From contig CM055907.1 of assembly GCA_029582155.1 (NCBI GenBank), positions 14,932,974 to 14,996,973 on the forward strand: a stretch of DNA of 64,000 nt, written 5' to 3'. The position numbers and the translations under genes were made by a program. Shown here piece by piece: positions 1-9,785 of this stretch. The notes beneath the pieces were generated by a model that did not search any database, was not told the origin of the DNA, and saw nothing but the letters and a program-made list of their open reading frames with translations. How positions within the stretch are numbered: the first letter of the stretch is position 1; each line of letters starts with the position of its first letter. The DNA is from Panopea generosa. Taxonomy: Eukaryota > Mollusca > Bivalvia > Adapedonta > Hiatellidae.

Positions 1-48
1 TTTTTAATCCTGTACATATGCGCGCCTCACCATAACGTATTATACACC

Positions 49-165
49 AAATTGACCTGACACAAGCTGTCAATCAAACAATTTGATAATCCAATCAGAG
101 ATGGATATTGGTTGCTACCTGCCATTTTCCTGAGACAAATTAACGGTATCTATGTAAATCATATA
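49..165. mobile_element. Family A inverted-repeat element, partial
   Basis: Starts with ATTGACCTGACACAAGCTGT and shares AATCCAATCAG and GGTTGCTA with copies at 4856, 14551 and 32917. The right end is not recognisable and it runs into a family B remnant. Confidence 0.6.
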
Positions 166-171
166 TTATAT

Positions 172-292
172 TGTTCTCGTACGCATTGTAGTGTAAATCT
201 CATTGGTCGTCTCGTTCGATATGTTTTTTTTCTACCATAATATGTACTCGTACAATATAATCAAATATTGTATAAACACTGTAAAATAACCT
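172..292. mobile_element. Family B element remnant
   Basis: The stretch with CTCGTACAATATAATC and AACACTGTAAAATAAC matches the right end of the element at 22423-22771. The inner part resembles its repeat unit (GGTCGTCTCGTTCGATATG against the reverse of CATATTGGACGAGACGCC). Confidence 0.55.
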
Positions 293-1059
293 TTAAATAT
301 CAATCCAGCTGGTAGAAATAAAAAATAAAGTAACAATAGTAAATGTACATTTTAATACAACCATTTATTACATCAAGTACGATAAATCTCTCTAGTTTAC
401 AAAGATAGAAAATGTACATCAACTAATCGTTTATACAATTAAAAGATAATACAAATTGCTATACATGTACAGAAGTGTCAAATCGTAAAAATAGTTATAT
501 ACAGAAACATATACGTAGAAAAAAGGAAGTTACGTCACTTTCTGACGTCACGTAGAATGAAAATGCTTTTGTTCGACTTGCATCCCGATATGGTTATGTT
601 TAGTCATATATTGTTTCATAAAGAAAAAAGATATGAATGTTGTTATTAAATAAAGACATAAATTATGTAGAACTTGTGTTGTAAGTCTAACGCTTGAACC
701 AGTGTTAGGAATCGGAACAAGAAACAGAACATAATTCGTTTTAAAGTAAATGTATTTCAATATTGCCGCAATAAAACGCATATTTGAATAGTTAAAGGTT
801 TGTAAAGTTGATATAATATATAATTTTCAAAAATAAATAATGTTTAGTCAATATGGTGGTGGTCAGACACATTGCTCAAATATAGTGAAACCATTCATAC
901 ATAACTGACTGTCAACGTTAATTCAATATCATTTTGAGAGAAAGAAAGAAAACCACATGAATGTCAATGCGATTTTATGCCAATCCATATCCCCTGAAAT
1001 CGACATCAACGTCGAATACTGCGTATCAGATACCCGAGGATTCGGCACCCGATACGAAT
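293..1059. other. AT-rich stretch, nothing recognised
   Basis: No splice-bounded reading frame, RNA gene or repeat copy was recognised. Short minus-strand frames at 548-781 and 929-1129 show no family features. Confidence 0.5.
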
Positions 1060-1190
1060 TATGTAAGGTCTCACTACACTGTTGAATTTTGTTGTTTGCT
1101 CTATATAAAATAAGGTCTAGGGTTTCCACGGTAATATAGATTCCACATAGATTATTTTAAAATATTTTTTTCATAGCAGAATCTATCCCC
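1060..1190. repeat. Isolated copy of the 47-bp satellite unit plus flank
   Basis: One unit (GGTCTCACTACACTGTTGAA ... CTCTATATAAAATAA) is followed by a flank containing TTTTCATAGCAGAAT. The same unit plus flank order recurs at 9788-9925, at the start of the large 47-bp array. Confidence 0.8.
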
Positions 1191-3339
1191 ACCTCAAAAG
1201 TCACAAATAACTGGTTGGCTGACAAGCTTGTTTGTTTTTAAAAACTGTGCAGTGACACCCCAAGATCGTTTTTAAGTCCACAAATGCTCATAAATACATG
1301 TATAAACATGTATAGTCAATGTTTTAACACCAGATATATCGTATTGCAGTATATGATATGCCAGCTTTTGCTCTACTCATCTGCAGCAAGAAACAACAAC
1401 CACTACGAACCATTTTGAAACACTTTTTTAAGCATAAGAATCATGTTACCTTGGTAAAAAAGGGGCTCAACTGCGTACTGAGACGTATTTACAATAGATG
1501 TCATGCTACACTGGATGTTAACGTGGATCACTCAATATCACGGTCTATGATTATTGTTTATTTACCCACAATTAGTTAACATACAATGTTTATTTATGTT
1601 TGCATGTATTAATAGTTTGTATGTGCTGTCTACGGCTACAAAATTCAAATTTATGAATATACTTTACGCCCACTGCCATAAAAACACCATCATAATTTAG
1701 ATTGTTTACAAATACGCAATATAAATCAAATAATATCATATAGACAAATAACAAACGATTATCGAGAGTTTGAGCAAAGCTAATAATGAATCAATAAACT
1801 AGTTATTCAGAAGACTAAATAATAGAAACAAATATTTATTAATTACAAATGATTACACAATTATGTAAACTATGTACAATGATTGTTATTTAATTCTTAT
1901 GTATGCATATCATGCCAGCTTATAAATATTTTTCCAAAGTGTCATCAGATAAATACAAAATTGTTCGTATTCAAAATGTAAATGCATGTATATGTTAATT
2001 CAAAAATGGCGCATGCCTTAATCTGGGTTGCGTTCTGATCGCTTTAACAGTTATTTTGTTTGCAAACGTTTGTTAACAGAACTAAACTAAACAACATGTC
2101 CGCTATAAACGTTTGCTAACAGAGCGTTTTGTGAGCTGTTATCGTGTGTGTTTAATCATGTGATTTAAAGACAAATGGAGGGACAGCGCCGATGTAGTCC
2201 GATTTCCATTTACTTTTCGTTTTTTTATTTGGTTATCGTTGGCATTTACAAACAGAGTTCACATAGTTAACCGTACTGAACGCAGCCCTGCTTTAGTTTT
2301 AAATCATGTAATTATGAAATTTAACCCTTTACTTCATATGGACACCTGCACTGTTTTCTGCTCTATCAGAATAGATAGGTAAAATGTATCTATTCATGGA
2401 AATTGACTATGTGTGGCTTTTGAGTTTGGAAGAGTCCAGTTAAAATGCCAATGAAGTAAAGAGTTGAACACTCGCACATGAATTGATCCGGTTCGATGTT
2501 TAAGCGTACTATTAAACAATCTTGAGATTTTATATGTAATGGTTTCTATTTACCGCATGCATAAATATTTAGTACGCTTTTGAACATATCCGTTTCTCGA
2601 TGTTCAAAATATTCATGTGTAGGAGTAACCCATGATTGCGATACAGTATATAAACAGCAATGTGCTACATTGTATAAATATGTAATAAATTGGTTCAAAA
2701 TATGTAATGTTATATTTTATAGTCTCTTATAATTCTTTATATAATGGTGTGGCTAGTTGTTCAATGTATTTTATATAGTGTATAAACTGTGTTTTAATCA
2801 TGATGATACTTAAATAAAGAAATATCTATCTACAATTGGCATCGCTATTATCATTACCTCATGTCTACGAAACTATATCGTCGGTCTCCATACCGTGCTA
2901 CGCCTTCCATCCGTGTGGAAGTGGCCTTTTTATCAAACACAAAACATGTGTATAGTTATAATTAGCTATGACACAGCTTAGACCAAATGATTCAAGCGAT
3001 TATCACCTATAATCCCATCTCCTAACATTTCCCTTGACTTAACTGGATAGAGTACTGAACAGACATCTCTATATTATATCCTATTTGTTCTAATTAATTC
3101 TATAGCAGTTAAAGAACATTTCTGGATACATATAATTAACTAACTGTTACATTCTATTGCGGGTGACAGTGATATGTCTACATTCGGAACAATATTATCA
3201 ACCTCAAAATGAATTTAACAATCATTGGACAACAATTCCCCAGAGTGACAAAATCACTATCACCCTTAGCAAAACGTATTATGTATCCATTATGTACAAA
3301 CTACGCTTGAGATAATATGATTTAAAACAACAAAGTGTA
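1191..3339. other. AT-rich region downstream of the minus-strand gene
   Basis: No coding exon recognised. It could hold the 3' UTR and polyadenylation site of the minus-strand gene; a minus-strand AATAAA occurs near 2224, but nothing ties it to the gene. Confidence 0.4.
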
Positions 3340-3656
3340 TGTTTCTGTTGTTGTAGTTGTTGTTGTTGGTGTTGTAGTTGTTTTTTTGTCGTAGTTGTTG
3401 TTGTTGTTGTTATTGTTGTTGTTACTGTTGTCGTTGTCGCAGTTTTTGTTGTTGTAATTGCTGCTACTGCTGTTGCTGTTATTGTTATTGTTGTTGCTGT
3501 TGTTATTGTTGCTGTTGTTGTTGGTGGTGTTGTTGTTGTTGGTGGTGGTGGTGTTATTGTTGTTGCTGCTGCTGCTGTTGTTGTTGTTATTGCTTTTGTT
3601 GTTGGTGGTGGTTGAAGTGGTGGTTTTATTATTGTTGTTGCTGCTGCTGCTGCTGC

Positions 3657-3687
<31 letters not shown>

Positions 3688-3838
3688 GCTGCTGCTGCTG
3701 TTGTTGTTGTTGATATTGTTGCCGTTGTTGTTGTTGTTGGCGGTGGTGTTGTTGTTATTATTATTGTTGGTGATTTTGTTGTCTTGGCTGCTGCTGCTGT
3801 TGCTTTTGCTGTAGCTGCTGCTGTTGTTGTTGTTGCTT
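3340..3838. repeat. (GTT/GCT)n trinucleotide array (CAA/CAG on the gene strand)
   Basis: About 500 bp of GTT with GCT, ATT and GGT variants. On the minus (gene) strand it reads CAA/CAG/AAT and begins about 60 nt after the stop codon at 3900. It generates long low-complexity frames on both strands, which are not taken as genes. Confidence 0.95.
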
Positions 3839-3899
3839 TCAAGCCGATACCCAATATTACCCAGCATCACCGACAATGTTATGTGTCCTCTTTCTTCAT

Positions 3900-4095
3900 T
3901 TACATAGGAGAATATCTAACGATATTTCCGCTAGCACGCACATCTTCCGAACTACAATTAAACGAAGGGTTTTCTATTCCAGAATCAAAGTTCGGCTCGT
4001 CTTTACCTGGGTCGGGAAACGTTATCCGATAAAATGTATCTACCCGTGAAGTGTCCTCAACAAGCAAATCGTGTCGTATTGAAGTACGTCTGAAC
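3900..4095 (-). CDS. Terminal coding exon: cytoplasmic tail of an LDLR-like type I membrane protein
   Basis: Seen: on the minus strand a pyrimidine-rich acceptor (TTTCTTTCAG) precedes 4095. The first base completes an Arg codon begun in the exon at 5682, then 64 codons run to an in-frame TAA at 3902-3900. The tail is charged and hydrophilic, starts with Arg-rich FRRTS and contains GIENPSFN. Known: NPxY/NPxF motifs in LDL-receptor family tails bind PTB-domain and endocytic adaptors. Inference: this is the intracellular end of the protein whose transmembrane helix lies in the preceding exon, and NPSF may be an internalisation signal. The 3' UTR would run straight into a CAA/CAG-type trinucleotide array. 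No exact family match is recognised for the rest of the tail. Phase continuity with the upstream exon is the strongest support. Confidence 0.75.
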
Positions 4096-4149
4096 CTGAA
4101 AGAAAAATTTTATTATCTACTTTACATCTATAATGTTTAAATTTAAATT

Positions 4150-4290
4150 TGTGATCTTGTGGTAGAGCACCGGCCCCACGATCGAACAGTTGTTGGTTCG
4201 ATCCTCCGCCATGACTATATATGTGTGGTGTCTTGGGAAAGGCACTCTTTCCGCACATGCTTAGTACTGGCTCTACCAAGGAAGACTTCG
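4150..4290 (+). mobile_element. tRNA-derived SINE (family S2)
   Basis: A-box-like GTGGTAGAGCACCGG and B-box GGTTCGATCCT are followed by the family tail AGTACTGGCTCTACCAAGGAA. Related copies lie at 23421, 27831, 28160 and 30848. Confidence 0.7.
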
Positions 4291-4381
4291 ACCGTGATAG
4301 GTATGAGTTGTAATAAAGTGTTTCACAATAGAAGTAACATATATAAGATTAAACTAAACTAAAGTTTAATCGAGGTTTAAC

Positions 4382-4595
4382 AACATGTTCAACACATTTC
4401 AGGTTATATATGGCATTTCCAGTTTGTGGAGGGAGGCCTCAGAATGAATCTGAGTAGAACAACTGTCCTTCCACAAGTAACTGGCAAACTTTCTCACATA
4501 AAGTTTTTGGAGCGAGCGGAACTCTAACCTACGACCCCAGAGGTAAGTGATCTTGAGACGACGCCTTAGACCACACCGCCACGTAGGACTCTCTT
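4382..4595 (-). mobile_element. tRNA-derived SINE (family S3), inverted
   Basis: Tail with CTCAGAATGAATCTGAGTAG and AACTTTCTCACATAAAGTTT, head at 4560-4595 (reverse of a CGTGGCGGTGTGGTCTAAGG-like A box). It matches the plus-strand copy at 8101-8280. Confidence 0.75.
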
Positions 4596-4855
4596 CAAAG
4601 TTTAGATACAGGCCATGCTTCAAGTTGTGTTCACCATTTTAATTTATTTCCACAATATTTAACAAAAATTGAAATGGAAATGGCAAAGATAAATTAGATG
4701 TTATACTTCATAAAACTTTAGACAATGAATGTATAAACAAAAAGAGAGATTTTGTTACAAAGTATAAAAGTATTCTGATTGAAACGTAAACTAAAAAGAG
4801 AGGGAACATGTTCGACTATATGCATGGACTCTTCCGTAACCTTTTTCTCATGTTT

Positions 4856-5059
4856 CATTAATTGACCTGACACGAGAGCGACCAAAGCTCCACCCACTGA
4901 TCACGTGGCGTTGTTTGTCCAAGTAAATACAATGTAATACGATGTAGTGTTCACTTAGATACCGTTCGATTGTCTAAGGAAAATGGCAGTATAGCAACCT
5001 ATTTCTATTGCTAATTGGATTATTATCTTGTTTGACAGCCCGCGTCAGGTCAGCTAATG
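4856..5059. mobile_element. Family A MITE with about 20-bp inverted ends
   Basis: The left end CATTAATTGACCTGACACG and right end CGCGTCAGGTCAGCTAATG are near-perfect inverted repeats enclosing 204 bp. The internal ATTGGATTATT and AGCAACC are shared with the other family A copies. No ORF. Confidence 0.8.
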
Positions 5060-5570
5060 TTGAATGACATATTTACATGTAACTGATTGGTATTAACGTC
5101 TTACTGCTCCTAGGACATAGTCCAACATTTAAGAACTATATCCTTTGTTAGAATTCATGTAAAACCACTTTTTTAAAAAAGCTGTTTACAATGATTGCTT
5201 TGATTTAGTCTCCTTCATATGATAATTCTTAAGATCACATACCTCATGACGCCAATATGGAAACTAACTTTATAAGATTTTATATTCCGTTCTAATCCAT
5301 ATTTGTTCCTAAACTTATGTGTATATATGTACATTTGAATGAATAAATATGTTTAAACCAAGACGACAATAGGATTTAACATATATTGATGATGATGATA
5401 ATAAGTTTGTTTATCGTCGCCTCCGATTTCCCATATGGGCAACGCCTCCAGAAGAGTATTAGTAATTTTAGATTTTTTGAGGAAAGTGCAGAGAATACAG
5501 TTCTTGTAGCGTCCCTGGTTCTTTATCATGCCTAGTGTTAAGCACCGATACATGGGACCTCAATTTTTGT
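5060..5570. other. Intronic sequence, nothing recognised
   Basis: Lies in the intron between the tail and transmembrane exons. A short GAT microsatellite-like run occurs at 5388-5402. No exon recognised. Confidence 0.45.
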
Positions 5571-5665
5571 GAAAGTCTCATCCGAAAGTATTTTTTTAAT
5601 TGGAGGAGCGTGGTATCGAACCTGCGACCCCTGGGTTCGCAGTCCAATGCCTTAACTACATATAT
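5571..5665 (-). mobile_element. tRNA-like SINE remnant, inverted
   Basis: Contains a reverse B box (GTATCGAACCTGCGACC) followed by GGGTTCGCAGTCCAATGCC. Only the tRNA-like head is recognisable. Confidence 0.5.
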
Positions 5666-5681
5666 TGGTAAAATAACGTAC

Positions 5682-5769
5682 CTTTTATAAACATACACCG
5701 CACCGAATGCTATTACCAACACAGCTATGACGCCGAGAACAGATAAACCAATAGCCATTGCTGGACTCT
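5682..5769 (-). CDS. Transmembrane-helix exon of LDLR-like protein
   Basis: Seen: an 88-nt segment bounded by acceptor TTTGTTTCCAG and donor AAAAG|GTACGT on the minus strand. It encodes ESPAMAIGLSVLGVIAVLVI followed by AFGAVYVYKR: a short extracellular stub, about 22 hydrophobic residues, and a basic stop-transfer end. Its first two bases complete a Glu codon with the single G left by the EGF exon at 8340. Its last two bases pair with the first base at 4095 to give Arg. Inference: this is the single membrane span of a type I receptor (EGF outside, NPxF tail inside). The open frame continuing downstream of the donor is intronic and includes a tRNA-like SINE remnant. Confidence 0.8.
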
Positions 5770-6754
5770 CTGGAAACAAAGGATCACAATAAACTTATGT
5801 ATTCTTATAATAAAGCATAAAAACTAATCTTAAAATATCACCGAAATGACACAATTTCTAACTCAACAAAACAGTTAAGATCTATCTTTTGTGAAACACA
5901 TATCTAATGTACAAGTCAGTTGAACATTTGAGTTTAACCACCGATAACATTGTCAAAAGATAATATACGTACGCCAAAATTGATGCTGTTGTTTTTTTTT
6001 TAAATTTCAAACATTAAATGGTGGTACATTTAGTCACCCATTTAATCATCCCGTGATAGGTGTAGCAAGGTCGGGGCGAGCCACCCCGCCATACACCTTA
6101 CAAAATTACATATAATATGAAATAAATATAGTTGTTAAAGTTGTAATAGAAAAGTATGTGTTGTTTTTTTTCTTTTGAAAATTATGTTGAAATATATTTA
6201 GTTTAGTGTTTAATCTCATTTGACAACCAATGAAATCGCTTCAATTTTTAAAATTGTGTCGCTCTTATTTGTTAAAACAGCCTACAAAATAATTTATTTA
6301 TTAAGTTCGTTCTAAATTATTAAGAAGTTCGTTATCACTGCCCACGCTTGAATGGCATTGTACAGACTCCGCCCTTGATTCAATTCTGAGCGAGTCATCT
6401 ATAAACTACAAAGCTTTGCGAGCTATGCTTAGAAACGGCCTTAGCAAACGTCAACTTTCAAACGTCAATCATCGCATCATTCATCGTAACTCCAGCCCAA
6501 AGTCAGTCAAATGACGTCAAACTGTCAGTCAAATGATGTTTAACACTAATCTCCCTGCGGTCGCTCCCTTTGGGTTTCTTAATTGCTAAATTTTTGCATA
6601 ATGAACACTATCACTTAAATTTATATTTGATTCTATCTTATGACCACATTCTTCTGATTAAAAGAAAATGTATTATGAATTTTCAAAAACGTAATATGAT
6701 TTCTTTATATCATTACGAGCAATCAGAACTGGTTCTACACTGTTAACTCTAGTT
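5770..6754. other. Intronic sequence with one GC-rich hairpin
   Basis: No exon recognised. The stretch 6059-6097 can fold as nested arms, GGTGTA with TACACC and GGGG with CCCC, in otherwise AT-rich DNA. Confidence 0.45.
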
Positions 6755-6870
6755 TTGTTAAAGATAGTTTAAAAGAGTTAAAGTTAGTTGTTAAAGATAG
6801 TTAAAGATAGTTTTGTTAAAGATAGTTAAAGATAGTTAGAGATAGTTTTGTTAAAGATAGTTAAAGACAA
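6755..6870. repeat. Short tandem array of GTTAAAGATA-like units
   Basis: About ten degenerate copies of GTTAAAGATA with interspersed GTTTT, in an intron of the LDLR-like gene. Confidence 0.85.
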
Positions 6871-8100
6871 AAACGTATGTAACTATTTACCTCTTTCATT
6901 TTGCATATGGGTTTTAGCAGATGAAATACTATTATATAGGACTTTTCGATCCGCGAATGTTAAAAATAGTGAAAATAAGGTCAAACGGTCTAATGTAAGT
7001 CTTCGAAAAACGCCATGGTGGTAGCTGACCATTTGAATAATGCTTAAATAATTCAAATTCTAACAAAAACCTATGTAACTATTTACCTCTTTCATTTTGC
7101 ATATGACTTTTAGCAGATGAAACATGGACATCTATTTCTGCAACATAACCAAAGTATCAACATTACACAAAACCTAAAAGCAAGTTATAAAGAAAAGACA
7201 AGGTAAGTGCCTTTCCGTACAAAGTTTATTAGGTGAGGCTTAGAAAACGCAACAATTGCGAGGCTCTGCCGAGCCATTCATGCATTTTCGTGCTGAACCT
7301 TATCAACTTTGTAGAAAAAGACATTTTATTTATACTGTTAGATAAGCAAGTTACGTTTTGAAAGAATAGAGGATTGAGCTAGCAGAACTAAGCTTCTAAT
7401 TATTAACTAAAAATAAAAATTAAGTATGTTTATTTGTTATGTATTTTAATAAATTAACAAAAAAAAACAATAATATGTAATTGTTTTCTTACCATATCTA
7501 TCGTAATTAACAAGTAAAAATTAAAATAAATTAAAACAAACAAGTTGTTGCATAATATCAGTGTAAAGTGCCAGCTTCAGTCGCAACATCTCGGACAATA
7601 AAATTTACACGAAGAAATCCAAGTAATATGAAATTGATGTTTATTTGGATACCCCATTATTATATCTAATAATGACTTGTGATAGGATGAAAGCGTTTAC
7701 AAATCTTTTCTCTCTTAATTCCATATTATCTTTATCGGAAATGTCAAACATGTAAACAATAGCTCAAAGTCGGTCCGCTTTTTTAAGAAATACACATTTA
7801 TATAGTTATTTATTTACTCGCCTTTTAAAAAAAAAAGTAGGAATCTTTAGGAATGGTTTCAACAATACTATGAAGTTAACCCATTTATTTACGATTATTT
7901 TTGTTATTACAAAAAAATGTGCATTTCGGAAGTTTAACGAGTCTTTAAGACCATCATTCAACGATAGTCCATAATATGTTATAAAAGGGTCATGTTCGAA
8001 GGACAGAATGCTATAAAGAAAAGCATATATTTAGTGATTCATATCAATATGCTAGTCTCACATTAAGCACATTTTCGTTCAAACTGTATATATTTACAAT
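6871..8100. other. Intronic sequence with a short direct duplication
   Basis: A segment with CTATTTACCTCTTTCATTTT and GCATATG occurs twice (6884-6910 and 7077-7103), a local duplication of roughly 190 bp spacing. No exon recognised. Confidence 0.5.
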
Positions 8101-8280
8101 ACGTGGCCGAGTGGTCTAATTCACCGTCTCAAGATCATTTATCGCTCACCAATAAGTCCCTCTCGCTCCAAAAACTTCATGTGAGAAAGTTTACCAGTTA
8201 CTTGCTGAAGGACGGTGGTTCTACTCAGATTCATTCTGAAGTCTACCTTAAACAAATATAACCTGAAATGTGTTGAAAAT
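8101..8280 (+). mobile_element. tRNA-derived SINE (family S3)
   Basis: Head ACGTGGCCGAGTGGTCTAAT (A box), tail GGTGGTTCTACTCAGATTCA and TGAAATGTGTTGAAAATG. Inverted copies lie at 4382-4595 and 31705-31860. It ends about 60 bp from the EGF exon donor at 8340. Confidence 0.78.
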
Positions 8281-8339
8281 GGCGTAGAAATATATATGTA
8301 TAAAAAAATAAAATGATATACATATATCATGCGTCATAC

Positions 8340-8462
8340 CATTCATTTCCCTGCAGGGAACATTGCCGTGTTTTCCTTCGTCTGAGCATGCGCACTTGTA
8401 GTCTTTTTTAGAAATCGGCAAACATAAGTGGCTGCAGGTACTTTGTAGGCATTTACTAAAAG
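8340..8462 (-). CDS. EGF-like (LDLR type) exon
   Basis: Seen: 123 nt with acceptor CTTTTATCAG and donor AATG|GTATGA. It encodes a compact six-cysteine module that includes KCLQSTCSHLCLPISKKDYK, then CACSDEGKHGNVPCREMN. Known: the pattern C-x3-CSHLCLP-x-YxCxC-x-C is typical of the EGF-like module that follows YWTD beta-propellers in LDLR/LRP proteins. Its start phase (one base carried in) matches the YWTD exon at 21974, and its end phase matches the transmembrane exon at 5769. Inference: it is the membrane-proximal extracellular module. A SINE (8101-8280) sits just downstream in the intron. Further propeller exons of phase 1-1 could be hidden in the 13.5-kb intron upstream. Confidence 0.8.
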
Positions 8463-9785
8463 CTGATAAAAGAGATAATATTGTCATGTCATTAACAGTA
8501 TAACTTTGAACTCGACAAACTTGATATTGTTCACATACATTGTTTGCTGTTCGGTAAAATATTCGTTTGAGTTCAGTACAAATATCTTATTTCGAATCTT
8601 ATTTAATTTGTCTGATAGGTAATTAAGATCTTATTATATGCCCTTTAAATCATTGTGCATAAAGCAATGGATATGTACTAACTTTCATTTAACTCCAGAC
8701 AGGAATAAGCATGAAACAAACTTTTTGAAATTCACCACCTACTAAGTCAAAATTCACAATTACATTAGGGTCAGGTATGTAAACTATTTGCAGCGTTTGA
8801 AAGTGTTATTCCATACCTGGTTAACGTTCGAATAAAAATGCATCAAACTATGTGGATGAGAAAGATGTCTTGTTTTTTAAACAAACATCATACATATTGA
8901 ATTTGGTCAAGGTCAATGAGGTCGGGAAGTATCGCATTGTTACTGATGCAATTGTGAATTTTGACTTTGCGAGTGGTACATTTAAAAAGTGTTAACATGC
9001 TTATTCCTGTCTGAATTTAGATGAAATTATCTGAAAATATGCCCAATGAATTTGTTCAATAGAGTGTAAATTAAAATATCGAATTAGCAAACTCGTGTTG
9101 ACGAAATGTCAATATATGCAGGTAACCGATTACAACTTTTGTTGAATGTACTTTACTATTGCAATGAAACATATCCGTCGTGGGTTCGATTCCCCGCACC
9201 ACTAAATGTGAGATGTCCTGTAGTAAAAAAATAGAAAAACTATACCCAACAGGAGATGCAGTATTTAAAAGACGCCTCCACAAAAGCAGTTTGAACGCAA
9301 TTAATATACAGAATACTTAAAACTGGAATAAAAAGTACAATGCATATATAGATAAGAAGTGACAACAGCGGTCAACGCTTTCGAATGGCCAGTAACAAAA
9401 ACGCCACTGGGGAGCTCAGACCTCGATAACAGATGCACCCAACCTCTCTCCTTCCCCCGGCGTCACATCATAAAACGAGATATTGTAATCAAATGTATCA
9501 CCTGTCAGACTAGAATTTTACTTTTACAAATACGACAGCATCCACATGTGTATATTGTACAACAATGAAATGCTCAGTACCAAATATATATTTCAAACAT
9601 AAAAGAAAATGATGCTATATGAAGAACACTTTATCCGCATATTAATACTCGTTATACACAAGAACACTTCAAGGGTGACTCGATTGGTGTAAAACAAACC
9701 GTTTAAAACAATAAAAAAAACAGTCAAATTATACAGATAGTGACGAAGAAAGTGCTAACGTTATGGACAAGTAATAGGAGCATTC
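8463..9785. other. Intronic sequence, one tRNA-like fragment
   Basis: No YWTD or EGF exon recognised although this intron could hide one. A B-box-like GTGGGTTCGATTCCCCGCAC occurs at about 9179-9198, too incomplete to call a tRNA. Confidence 0.4.

Noticed and set aside
3279..3876. Long Thr/Asn/Ser-rich and Leu/Cys-rich reading frames on both strands
   Set aside because: They are translations of the GTT/GCT trinucleotide array, open on both strands, without codon structure or splice context.
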